Shown: positions 1 to 5,362 of the stretch, piece by piece | Numbering within the stretch: the stretch's first letter is position 1 | Layout of the letters: every line of letters starts with the position of its first letter | Assembly: GCA_021737115.1 (NCBI GenBank) | Contig: JAIPER010000037.1 | Coordinates: forward strand, 1 to 15,219 | Length of the DNA: 15,219 nucleotides | Source of the DNA: Desulfohalobiaceae bacterium | Lineage (GTDB): Bacteria > Desulfobacterota > Desulfovibrionia > Desulfovibrionales > Desulfothermaceae | Reading direction: 5' to 3' | Notes under the pieces: generated by a model | The model's database searches: none | Seen by the model: the letters and a program-made list of their open reading frames with translations, nothing else | Told to the model about the DNA's origin: nothing | Made by a program: the position numbers and the translations under genes

Positions 1-2
1 CA

Positions 3-305
3 CGGTTCGATATCATTCTGGGCTCGGAGATCCTCTATCGGGAAGACACCTACCGGCCCCTGAGCAAATTCCTCGACCGCCACCTCGCTTCCACGAAAGG
101 CAGCGAGATCATTCTGGCCAAAAACTATCACTTCAAGGCCAAATCCTTCTTCAAGATTGCCCGGAAGGAATTTGATATCCGGGAACGGGTCATCGGGTAC
201 AAGGAACAGTCGGCCGGGGACTCCGCTGAGAAAGACAAGCATTTGAGCCAGATCTACCGGATGCGTCCCAGAAAGAACCAGCCGCCTGCTTCAAAGCCGG
301 CTTGA
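3..305 (+). CDS. C-terminal part of a class I SAM-dependent methyltransferase (METTL21/Methyltransf_16-like), 5' end outside the window
   Basis: An open frame enters from the left edge (phase begins at base 3) and stops at TGA 303-305, giving the last 100 residues. It opens with RFDIILGSEILYRED, which resembles the post-motif II strand of Rossmann methyltransferases of the METTL21/EEF2KMT type (D-I-I-L-x-S-D/E-x-L-Y). A stretch follows that could be the later strands (SEIILAKNYHFK) and then a basic, proline-containing tail. The SAM-binding glycine motif would lie upstream and cannot be checked. In related families the substrate is often a protein lysine, but nothing here shows the target. The stop lies 24 bp before the YcaO gene with no terminator between, so the two are probably cotranscribed. 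The methyltransferase call is moderate; the existence of the coding region is more secure. Confidence 0.6.
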   Translation, partial: RFDIILGSEILYREDTYRPLSKFLDRHLASTKGSEIILAKNYHFKAKSFFKIARKEFDIRERVIGYKEQSAGDSAEKDKHLSQIYRMRPRKNQPPASKPA

Positions 306-329
306 CCCGCAGCCCAATGGGTTTATGTT

Positions 330-2066
330 ATGTTATTAGAAACCTGTCTGAAACAACACACGCGGGACCTGGACAAGGCCCTGCCTCCCGCAGAGACGGT
401 AAGACGGGTCAAGGAAATTTTGTCCGGTTCCGGCACCGCTATCCTCCGGCAGACCAGGCGGATCGACACCGGCCGGCTGGGCATCCCGGTCTATATTTCG
501 GTCTGCGGCCCCGAGGCCCGTGAGGTGATGCCCACCCGGAAGCAAATGGGAAAAGGGGCTTCACCGGAACAAGCCGAGGCTTCGGCCTTGATGGAATTGG
601 TGGAGCGTTACAGCCTGTTTTCTTACTTCCAGCGGATTAACAGTTCACAATATTTGACCTGGTCAAAGGCGAAACAAAAATATGGGTCCAGGCTGATCCC
701 GGTCTCTGAAATCCTGCATTCAACACAAGAATCCCTGTCCCCGGACCAGGCGCTTCAGATCCTGGACCTGACGGGCTGGCACTTCTGCCCCGCCCTGCGG
801 ATCGACCGCGAGCAGGAAGTCCTGGTCCCTTTGAACTGGTTCAAGATCTTAAACGAATTCAACGGCTCCTCCGCCGGAAACACCTCTGTGGAATCGATAC
901 TCCAGGGTGGGTGCGAACTTGTCGAACGCCACGTCTGTGCAGAAATCGAAAGGTCGCAACCGGTATTGCCAAGCATCGATCCCGGTTCGGTTCAAGATCC
1001 TGTCCTGCAGGATCTCCTGCAAAGGTTTGCCAGAAACGGAATCAAGGTCCTGTTAAAGGATTTCAGCCTTGATCTCGGAGTCCCCACCGTTGGCGCCCTG
1101 GCCTTTGATCCGGAGACTTTCCCGGATCAAAGCGAAATCGTCTTCACCGCTGGTACGGCCAGTGAACCGGACAAGGCCGCTATCAGAGCCCTGACGGAAA
1201 TCGCCCAACTGGCCGGAGACTTCGAGACCCGGAGTCGATACGAGCCCTCGGGGCTGAGCAAATACACCAGTCCCCAAGAATTCGCCTGGTTGCAAGAGGG
1301 CCCCCTGGTTCCCCTGAACAGTCTCCCGGATATCGGAAATCCGGACCTGCTAAAGGAATTGAAGACCCTGGCCCGGGAACTCGAGCAAAGAGGCTTTTCT
1401 TTGTACTCGATCGATACCGCCCACCCCGACCTGGGCCTGGCCGCCAATTATAATTTCGTACCAGGCTTTGGCTTCAGGGAGCGGACAGAGCACGGAAGCC
1501 TGGGACTCTTCACCGGCCGAATACTGGCCGAGCAGGCCTCCCCGGCTGAAGCGCAGAGAGGATTCCGGCTCCTGGATCGGATCTACCCGGAAAACCACTT
1601 TGTTCCTTTTTTTCGAGGGCTCGTCAGTCTGCGCCGCGAGGAGATCCAGGAGTCCCTGGAGCACCTTTCCCGGGCGGAGCAGATCCAGCCCTCTGCTGAA
1701 GACCGATCGCTGGTGGCCTTTTATCAAGGATACGCCCTGACCCGGGTCCAGGAATGGACAACGGCCGTCAGCCATCTGGAACGGGCGGTCCGTTTAGCCC
1801 CGGACTCCCACGCCGGCCATAATTTGCTGGGCGTGGCCCATTTTAAATTGGGTGACTATGAAAAAGCTGCCCGAAACTTTCACCGGGCCATTGACATCGA
1901 CAAGGGTTCCGCCCTGGATCGGGCCAACCTCGGGCTCTGTTACAAGAATCTGGGGCAGGAGGTCCGGGCCGTCGAGTTTTTGAACTCCAGCCTGGAGTTG
2001 GACCCCGGGCTGGATTTTGCCCGGCAAGGGCTGCAGGAAATCATGGAAAAAACACTTTATCAATAA
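330..2066 (+). CDS. YcaO-domain ATP-dependent cyclodehydratase/thioamidation-type protein fused to C-terminal TPR repeats
   Basis: 578 aa. Residues about 60-400 match the YcaO fold. An ATP/Mg-binding segment lies at 74-95 (GKGASPEQAEASALMELVER, with the paired Glu/Arg pattern), a second at 193-201 (GGCELVERH) and a third at 273-293 (TAGTASEP then RALTEIAQ). From about 425 to 575 there are roughly four tetratricopeptide-like helix pairs (for example YQGYALTRVQEW, LLGVAHFKLGDYEKAARNF, NLGLCYKNLGQ). YcaO enzymes activate a peptide backbone amide by ATP-dependent phosphorylation, for azoline formation or, with a sulfur source, thioamidation. The E. coli member is linked to RimO methylthiolation of ribosomal protein S12. 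No TfuA partner, precursor peptide or dehydrogenase is visible here. The proline-rich C-terminus of azoline-forming YcaOs is absent, replaced by the TPR region, a likely partner-binding module. ATG 330 has only a weak ribosome-binding site; no better in-frame start was found. No signal peptide or membrane segment, so cytoplasmic. The substrate is unknown; adjacency to dsrC hints at sulfur chemistry. Confidence 0.85.
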   Translation: MLLETCLKQHTRDLDKALPPAETVRRVKEILSGSGTAILRQTRRIDTGRLGIPVYISVCGPEAREVMPTRKQMGKGASPEQAEASALMELVERYSLFSYFQRINSSQYLTWSKAKQKYGSRLIPVSEILHSTQESLSPDQALQILDLTGWHFCPALRIDREQEVLVPLNWFKILNEFNGSSAGNTSVESILQGGCELVERHVCAEIERSQPVLPSIDPGSVQDPVLQDLLQRFARNGIKVLLKDFSLDLGVPTVGALAFDPETFPDQSEIVFTAGTASEPDKAAIRALTEIAQLAGDFETRSRYEPSGLSKYTSPQEFAWLQEGPLVPLNSLPDIGNPDLLKELKTLARELEQRGFSLYSIDTAHPDLGLAANYNFVPGFGFRERTEHGSLGLFTGRILAEQASPAEAQRGFRLLDRIYPENHFVPFFRGLVSLRREEIQESLEHLSRAEQIQPSAEDRSLVAFYQGYALTRVQEWTTAVSHLERAVRLAPDSHAGHNLLGVAHFKLGDYEKAARNFHRAIDIDKGSALDRANLGLCYKNLGQEVRAVEFLNSSLELDPGLDFARQGLQEIMEKTLYQ

Positions 2067-2112
2067 CATAACAGCCTGATTGCGTATTCTAATAAAAAAT
2101 GAAAGGTTATAT

Positions 2113-2139
2113 GTCAGCGCGGCCAGCGTCCGCGCTGAC
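2113..2139. promoter_or_regulatory. Perfect 10-bp inverted repeat just upstream of the dsrC -35 box
   Basis: GTCAGCGCGG at 2113-2122 and its exact complement CCGCGCTGAC at 2130-2139 are separated by 7 bases. The right arm ends two bases before the TTGACA -35 hexamer. This could be a binding site for a dimeric regulator or a hairpin ending ycaO transcription. As a terminator it is poor: the first run of Ts starts about 10 bases after the stem. Confidence 0.5.
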
Positions 2140-2141
2140 CC

Positions 2142-2159
2142 TTGACAATTTTTTCACAA
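2142..2159. promoter_or_regulatory. Rex- or HcpR-like operator overlapping the dsrC promoter
   Basis: The 18-mer TTGACAATTTTTTCACAA matches the Rex consensus architecture TTGTGAA-N4-TTCACAA. The right half-site TTCACAA (2153-2159) is perfect and the left half TTGACAA (2142-2148) differs at two positions, which also make it a perfect -35 hexamer. The site covers the -35 box and much of the spacer, where a repressor would block polymerase. Rex (NADH-sensing) and HcpR (CRP/FNR family) recognise similar palindromes and both have been predicted upstream of sulfate-reduction genes in Desulfobacterota, so the regulator cannot be told from sequence. Confidence 0.45.
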
Positions 2160-2170
2160 ACGGGTAAAAC
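2142..2170 (+). promoter_or_regulatory. Sigma70-type promoter for dsrC
   Basis: A consensus -35 TTGACA (2142-2147), a 17-bp spacer and a -10 TAAAAC (2165-2170, four of six consensus positions). The predicted start near 2177 gives a 5' leader of about 155 nt before the dsrC ATG. A separate promoter for dsrC inside the 267-bp gap fits the high level at which DsrC is usually made in sulfate reducers. Assigned by eye; no transcript data. Confidence 0.6.
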
Positions 2171-2333
2171 GCGTAATTACTCGGCACCCGTAAACAGATT
2201 CTCGATTCGATCGTATTTTTGCTTTCGGGGTTTGACATTTCAGACAAGATACAGTAGCGGTAAGTAACTTTTTCGCCCGGATTTTTTAAACAGAGCAATC
2301 CTATTTTAAAAATGCATTCAAGGAGGTTGACTC

Positions 2334-2651
2334 ATGGCAACAGTCGAATTTAAAGGCAAAACATTTGAAGTCGATGAAGACGGGTTTCTGCAAAGTTTCG
2401 ACAACTGGAGTGAAGAGTGGGTTGAATATGTGAAAGATTCCGAAGGGATCAGCGAACTCACCGACGAGCACAGAAAAGTTATCGATTTTCTCCAGGATTA
2501 CTATAAGAAAAACGGCATCGCTCCCATGGTCAGGATCCTGTCCAAGGTGACCGGGTTCAAGCTGAAAAAAATCTACGAGCTCTTTCCATCCGGTCCCGGC
2601 AAGGGAGCCTGCAAAATGGCCGGTCTCCCCAAACCAACCGGTTGTGTCTAA
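2334..2651 (+). CDS. dsrC: DsrC, sulfur-carrier protein of dissimilatory sulfite reduction
   Basis: 105 aa, the usual DsrC length. The C-terminal swinging arm (about residues 87-105) carries both conserved cysteines: Cys93 and the penultimate Cys104, spaced 11 apart in CKMAGLPKPTGCV. The related tRNA-thiolation protein TusE generally keeps only the last one, so this is a true DsrC. The protein accepts sulfur from DsrAB sulfite reductase as a trisulfide bridging the two cysteines, which is then reduced by the membrane complex DsrMKJOP. It is cytoplasmic. The N-terminal MATVEFKGKTFEVDEDGFL and the helical core with IAPMVRILSKVTG are typical. A strong Shine-Dalgarno AAGGAGGT (2320-2327) sits 6 bases before the ATG. 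It lies downstream of a YcaO-TPR gene, has its own promoter and a likely redox-responsive operator, and ends at a palindrome and a terminator, so it probably makes an abundant monocistronic transcript. No dsrAB is in this window. Confidence 0.97.
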   Translation: MATVEFKGKTFEVDEDGFLQSFDNWSEEWVEYVKDSEGISELTDEHRKVIDFLQDYYKKNGIAPMVRILSKVTGFKLKKIYELFPSGPGKGACKMAGLPKPTGCV

Positions 2652-2656
2652 TATGC

Positions 2657-2697
2657 TGATTTTGCCTCCGGAGTTTGAAGCTCCGGAGGCAAAATCA
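2657..2697. repeat. 17-bp perfect palindromic stem-loop downstream of dsrC (CTCCGGAG family)
   Basis: The arms 2657-2673 and 2681-2697 are perfectly complementary around a 7-base loop TTTGAAG. The stem has a CCTCCGGAG core and A/T-rich ends and starts 5 bases after the dsrC stop. No T tract follows the stem, so it is not a standard intrinsic terminator. It could protect the 3' end of the dsrC mRNA or act as a bidirectional block. Bases 2672-2688 match 5166-5182 at 15 of 17 positions, which suggests a dispersed family. Confidence 0.75.
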
Positions 2698-2724
2698 GGA
2701 TATCGAAAATGGCTTCAGGAAAGG

Positions 2725-2748
2725 GGCGGCTTGAGGCCGCCTTTTTTT
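2725..2748 (+). terminator. Rho-independent terminator after dsrC
   Basis: Stem GGCGGC (2725-2730) with GCCGCC (2736-2741), loop TTGAG, followed directly by seven Ts (2742-2748). Upstream AAGG can extend the stem by A-U and G-U pairs with the T run. This is the canonical structure and likely the real end of the dsrC transcript. Confidence 0.85.
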
Positions 2749-2758
2749 AATCTCCCTA

Positions 2759-2784
2759 GTCAGCCCTGCCTCTGGCAGGCCTGA
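2759..2784 (+). repeat. 26-bp dispersed repeat, copy 1 (inverted relative to 3514-3539)
   Basis: These 26 bases are exactly the reverse complement of 3514-3539. Each copy is itself a near-palindrome: 12-base arms around a central TCT (or AGA), with one mismatch, core CCTGCC/GGCAGG. The pair brackets the MoaE-like gene and its repeat-rich flanks, so the segment between could invert or form a large stem. Confidence 0.8.
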
Positions 2785-2935
2785 CATATAACTAACCAAT
2801 ATTTAATACAATACACAGGTAAGCTGTTACACTAGTAAAGCTCAATTCTACAGCTGCCAGTTTGATCGAAGGCAGAAAATCCACTGTGGTCTTTGGAGCC
2901 TTGTTTGCCTTTCGTGACTGTTTTTTCATATGAGA

Positions 2936-2982
2936 GCATCCAGTATCCGGCATCAAGTATCCAGTATCCAGCATCCAGTATA
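2936..2982 (+). repeat. Degenerate heptamer tandem array, about 6.7 units
   Basis: Consecutive 7-base units read GCATCCA, GTATCCG, GCATCAA, GTATCCA, GTATCCA, GCATCCA and a partial GTATA, consensus G(C/T)ATCCA. The array ends 18 bp before the MoaE-like start codon, so it would lie in that gene's leader or promoter. A weak promoter-like pair, TTGCCT (2905-2910) and TATGAG (2929-2934) with 18-bp spacing, sits just upstream but is unconvincing. The rest of 2785-2935 shows nothing recognisable. Confidence 0.8.
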
Positions 2983-3000
2983 ACAATCACCGCCCAGAGC

Positions 3001-3366
3001 ATGGATCTCAACAAAACGTTAGCTGAACTGAAAAAGACCCCGGGCTTTACCGACCAGGTGGGTATGGTCCTTATCCATAACGGAGTGGTCAGAGGCTGTT
3101 CCCGGGACGGTCAGAAAAAAATCAAAGAGCTCAGCGTCAAGCCCGATCAGGAAACCATCGCGGCCATTAAGCAGGAATACGGGCGACGGCCCGGTATCTT
3201 TGCCGTTCTCATTCAGGCGAGAGAGGGTATTTTCCGACCCGGAGACGACCTCCTGCACATCATCGTGGCCGGAGATATTCGGGAAAACGTGAAGCCCGTC
3301 CTCTCCGAGGTCCTGGAAGCGGTCAAGACCAAGGCCATGCACAAAGAAGAACGAGAGACGACCTAA
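3001..3366 (+). CDS. Divergent MoaE-like protein (molybdopterin synthase large subunit family)
   Basis: 121 aa from ATG 3001. The open frame extends upstream to 2893, but those extra 36 residues mostly translate the heptamer array (repeating IQYPASS), so 3001 is the better start even though its ribosome-binding site is poor. The C-terminal half resembles MoaE: FAVLIQAREGIFRPGDDLLHI parallels the MoaE strand and turn before the active site, and VKTKAMHKEE parallels the LKTRAPFWKRE of E. coli MoaE with both catalytic-type lysines retained. The conserved HR pair of MoaE appears as IR (in GDIRENV), and the N-terminal half is short. MoaE with MoaD inserts sulfur into precursor Z to make molybdopterin. 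No moaD or other cofactor gene is adjacent. It stands alone between two copies of a 26-bp inverted repeat, so it could be a paralogue with another role. Confidence 0.6.
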   Translation: MDLNKTLAELKKTPGFTDQVGMVLIHNGVVRGCSRDGQKKIKELSVKPDQETIAAIKQEYGRRPGIFAVLIQAREGIFRPGDDLLHIIVAGDIRENVKPVLSEVLEAVKTKAMHKEERETT

Positions 3367-3367
3367 G

Positions 3368-3420
3368 TACAGAGCTCTTTCCGCTGAGATAAAGTTTGTA
3401 AGAATTTTTGGATACTTTAT
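3368..3420 (+). repeat. 53-bp dispersed repeat, copy A
   Basis: Aligned without gaps to 5225-5277, 46 of 53 bases agree. The first 15 (TACAGAGCTCTTTCC) are identical and GAATTTTTGGA is shared. It starts one base after the stop codon of the MoaE-like gene. Copy A can pair ATAAAGT (3389-3395) with ACTTTAT (3414-3420), but copy B lacks this pairing, so a conserved RNA fold is not supported. Confidence 0.8.
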
Positions 3421-3514
3421 ATATACTGATCCAACTTAGCTTTTTGTGAAATTTGGGCCTGGAGCCTTGGGGTCGCCAGCCTTTGTTGTAAAAACCAAAA
3501 TTGGATCAGTATAT
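3421..3514. mobile_element. Possible MITE-like element with 14-bp perfect terminal inverted repeats
   Basis: ATATACTGATCCAA (3421-3434) is the exact reverse complement of TTGGATCAGTATAT (3501-3514). The 94-bp unit has no reading frame. Its ends are TA-rich, as expected if an IS630/Tc1-like transposase inserted it at a TA, but no transposase is in the window and the duplication cannot be told apart from the repeat itself. The right end abuts the second copy of the 26-bp repeat. A simple regulatory hairpin is the alternative. Confidence 0.4.
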
Positions 3515-3539
3515 CAGGCCTGCCAGAGGCAGGGCTGAC
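3514..3539 (-). repeat. 26-bp dispersed repeat, copy 2
   Basis: Exact reverse complement of 2759-2784, ending two bases before the complement of the glycosyltransferase stop codon at 3541-3543. Near-palindromic itself, with CCTGCC AGA GGCAGG at the centre. It could form a hairpin at the 3' end of the minus-strand gene. Confidence 0.8.
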
Positions 3540-3540
3540 C

Positions 3541-4359
3541 TCACAAGAACCTCGCGGCGAGATCCCGGACCCTTCCTGCCTCCTCCGGTTTGTCCCGCTT
3601 CAGGCAGCCCCGCACATAACGATCCACTCTCTGTCTGAGATTTTCAACCGCCAATCGTCTTTTATGAAGGGGAAGATCCTCTTTGCCCAATAGGTTCCGG
3701 AGGCTGTAGATCCGGTACAGATCGAGGCCGATGATCTTCCTGGAGAGCTGGTCAGGATGTCCCCCGTATTTCATGACCAGCGGCTGCGGCACTAGGCCGA
3801 CCGGGTAGTGCAGACCGCATCTGAGCCAGAGATCATAGTCCTCACAGGCAGGCAGGGTCTCATCAAACGGACCGATCGATTCCCAGCAGGACCTGGAGAA
3901 CATCACCGCGGAAGGGCTGATCAGGCAGAGTTCCAGCGACGGCTCAAAGAGCCATCCCCCCATTTTGGCATGCTTTTTTTTGGGGTTGACTCGTTTTCCC
4001 TTCCTGATCCAGATTTCTTCAGTCTGGGTTATTTCCCAGCCGCCAAGGCGCATGAACGCCAGTTGCAGCTCCAGCTTTTGCGGTTGCCAGCGGTCATCAG
4101 AATCCAGAAAAGCGATCATCTCCCCCCTGGCCCGGGCGACGCCAGCATTTCTGGCGCTGGAAACTCCCAGGTTTTCCTGGCTCAAGACCCTGAGCCTTTG
4201 CTCGCGCATCTCGGCCAGGATCTCCCTAGTCTTGTCAGTGGAACCGTCATCCACTATAATCAGCTCCAGATTCCGGTGGGTTTGTCCGAGCACAGAATCA
4301 ACAGCCCCGGGCAGAAGATGAGCCCGGTTATAGGTAGGAGTTACGATTGAAACCAGCAC
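3541..4359 (-). CDS. Family 2 glycosyltransferase (GT-A fold)
   Basis: 272 aa from a GTG start at 4359. The N-terminus LVSIVTPTYNRAHLL is the classic first strand of GT2 enzymes, so no longer N-terminus is needed. VDDGST at 36-41 binds the nucleotide. SSARNAG at 67-73 and LDSDD at 85-89 hold the metal-binding DxD motif. EDYDLWLR at 173-180 supplies the likely catalytic acidic residues. It would transfer a sugar from a nucleotide-sugar donor to a polysaccharide or lipid-linked acceptor; the specificity cannot be read. There are no membrane spans. It is not in a polysaccharide cluster: its neighbours are a MoaE-like gene and an unknown gene. Its first 13 bases overlap the start of the divergent gene at 4347, and no clear Shine-Dalgarno precedes the GTG. 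Any promoter must lie inside the neighbouring coding region. Confidence 0.9.
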   Translation of the reverse strand: MLVSIVTPTYNRAHLLPGAVDSVLGQTHRNLELIIVDDGSTDKTREILAEMREQRLRVLSQENLGVSSARNAGVARARGEMIAFLDSDDRWQPQKLELQLAFMRLGGWEITQTEEIWIRKGKRVNPKKKHAKMGGWLFEPSLELCLISPSAVMFSRSCWESIGPFDETLPACEDYDLWLRCGLHYPVGLVPQPLVMKYGGHPDQLSRKIIGLDLYRIYSLRNLLGKEDLPLHKRRLAVENLRQRVDRYVRGCLKRDKPEEAGRVRDLAARFL

Positions 4360-5186
4360 AGGGCACCAGCCGTGAACAAAACAGACATCTCCAGATCCTT
4401 CAGGAAAAAATCATCGAGGTCTTCAGAAAAGGATTTTGCCTCTCCCAGGACACCATCCACTATCTGGAGTCGACCTTCGGCGTTTCAGATATAGAGGGAC
4501 TAAGGCAAATACTCGGGCAAACCGGGAGCTCCGATAGCGAAGCCCTGCTGGAGATCCTTTTCTTTCCGGAAAAAGACCAGCGTTTGCAGTTCGAGCCGAT
4601 CCTTGAAAAACACGCCTATCAGGCTGAGGACCGTCCCCGGATTTGCGCCGGGATTATGGAAAAAATACCCGAAGTCGTCTTCTGGTATCGAGATCAAGAA
4701 CTGAAAATCAAGCTCACGCCCGAAATAACTGCTCAGTATGTCGCCAGGCTGGGGATCGAGAAGCAAGTGGACCGGCAGACAAAAGAGTGTATTCAGAAGA
4801 CATGTTCCAGGCAGGACGCTTACGCGGTGCAGGCCAGGCTACGGGCCGCTCCCTGTGAACTCAAAGCAGGCGGCGCCGTCTTTTTTCAAAAATTTCTCCA
4901 GGCCTTCGGCCGGACAACATCATTTTGGGATTTTTTTGATTTTGTCCTTGCTTTTCTTCAGGAATGTAATCCTGATGCCGATTTTCAACAGGCACTCGAG
5001 GACAAAAAAGTTTTCCTGGAACAGGCTCTGAAAAAGGCCGAACAACTGGAGCGGGATCTCAAAACTCAACCTGTGGAAGTCCTGCACATGCAAAGGGTAA
5101 GCATCCTGACCCTGGACCGGGGAAAACTCATACACGAGATCGAGATGGTCGAAGACCTCTTATCCAGTTTGAGTCTCCGGAGCTGA
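4347..5186 (+). CDS. Unrecognised 279-aa cytoplasmic protein
   Basis: I do not recognise this family. The TTG start at 4347 is favoured because GTAGGAG ends six bases before it; a GTG at 4372 is in another frame. The protein is soluble and appears mainly helical, with aromatic-rich patches (VVFWYRD at 110-116; SFWDFFDFVLAFL at 192-204) and a charged, probably coiled region at about 212-240 (EDKKVFLEQALKKAEQLERD). The seven Cys residues form no metal-binding pattern. No signal peptide or membrane helix is seen. The start overlaps that of the divergent glycosyltransferase by 13 bp. The last codons (LLSSLSL) are encoded by the left arm of a 21-bp perfect palindrome, and the TGA stop is the palindrome's three-base loop. 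Length, codon use and ribosome-binding site support a real gene; no function can be given. Confidence 0.7.
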   Translation: MKPAQGTSREQNRHLQILQEKIIEVFRKGFCLSQDTIHYLESTFGVSDIEGLRQILGQTGSSDSEALLEILFFPEKDQRLQFEPILEKHAYQAEDRPRICAGIMEKIPEVVFWYRDQELKIKLTPEITAQYVARLGIEKQVDRQTKECIQKTCSRQDAYAVQARLRAAPCELKAGGAVFFQKFLQAFGRTTSFWDFFDFVLAFLQECNPDADFQQALEDKKVFLEQALKKAEQLERDLKTQPVEVLHMQRVSILTLDRGKLIHEIEMVEDLLSSLSLRS

Positions 5187-5207
5187 GCTCCGGAGACTCA
5201 AACTGGA
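5163..5207. repeat. 21-bp perfect palindrome overlapping the stop codon (CTCCGGAG family)
   Basis: The arms 5163-5183 and 5187-5207 are exactly complementary, with only TGA, the stop codon of the upstream gene, as the loop. The core is CTCCGGAGC and the outer part AGTTTGAGT. Only three Ts follow (5208-5210), so it is a weak intrinsic terminator at best. It shares 15 of 17 bases (5166-5182) with the palindrome downstream of dsrC. Confidence 0.8.
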
Positions 5208-5224
5208 TTTAGCCTCAAGCCAAT

Positions 5225-5277
5225 TACAGAGCTCTTTCCAGTGAGCTGAAATTTGTATGAATTTTTGGACACTTTAT
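5225..5277 (+). repeat. 53-bp dispersed repeat, copy B
   Basis: The partner of 3368-3420, same orientation, 46 of 53 bases identical and no gaps. Like copy A it sits just downstream of a gene's 3' end. It contains the 8-bp palindrome AGAGCTCT shared by both copies. It belongs to the 369-bp gap 5187-5555, which holds only repeats and no convincing reading frame. Confidence 0.8.
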
Positions 5278-5298
5278 TGTTAATTATTTGCAAATCAA

Positions 5299-5324
5299 GG
5301 TTTCATATGAGGTGTCAGGTGTCA
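5299..5324 (+). repeat. Heptamer units GGTTTCA / GGTGTCA
   Basis: GGTTTCA (5299-5305), five bases, then two adjacent GGTGTCA units (5311-5324). The motif is complementary to the ACCTGAA-type units at 5363-5390, so the two sets could pair into a hairpin across the intervening 38 bases. Confidence 0.6.
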
Positions 5325-5362
5325 TATTTTAAGGTATTGATATTGTGAATCTTTTTCCCCAC

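Noticed and set aside
2232..2260. Second dsrC promoter with TTGACA at 2232-2237
   Set aside because: The bases at 17-bp spacing read TAGCGG, a poor -10; the pair at 2142/2165 is much better.
2936..2982. CRISPR array
   Set aside because: The units are 7 bp and contiguous, with no spacers; no cas genes are nearby.
2893..3000. N-terminal extension of the MoaE-like protein
   Set aside because: The extra residues translate the heptamer repeat and have no ribosome-binding site; ATG 3001 is preferred.
2792..3014. Two short minus-strand frames across the heptamer array
   Set aside because: Their translation is mostly the array itself (repeated Leu-Asp-Thr-Gly-Tyr-type units), so they are not credible proteins.
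3808..4350. Plus-strand open frame of 180 aa opposite the glycosyltransferase
   Set aside because: Antisense shadow; the minus frame has all GT2 motifs.
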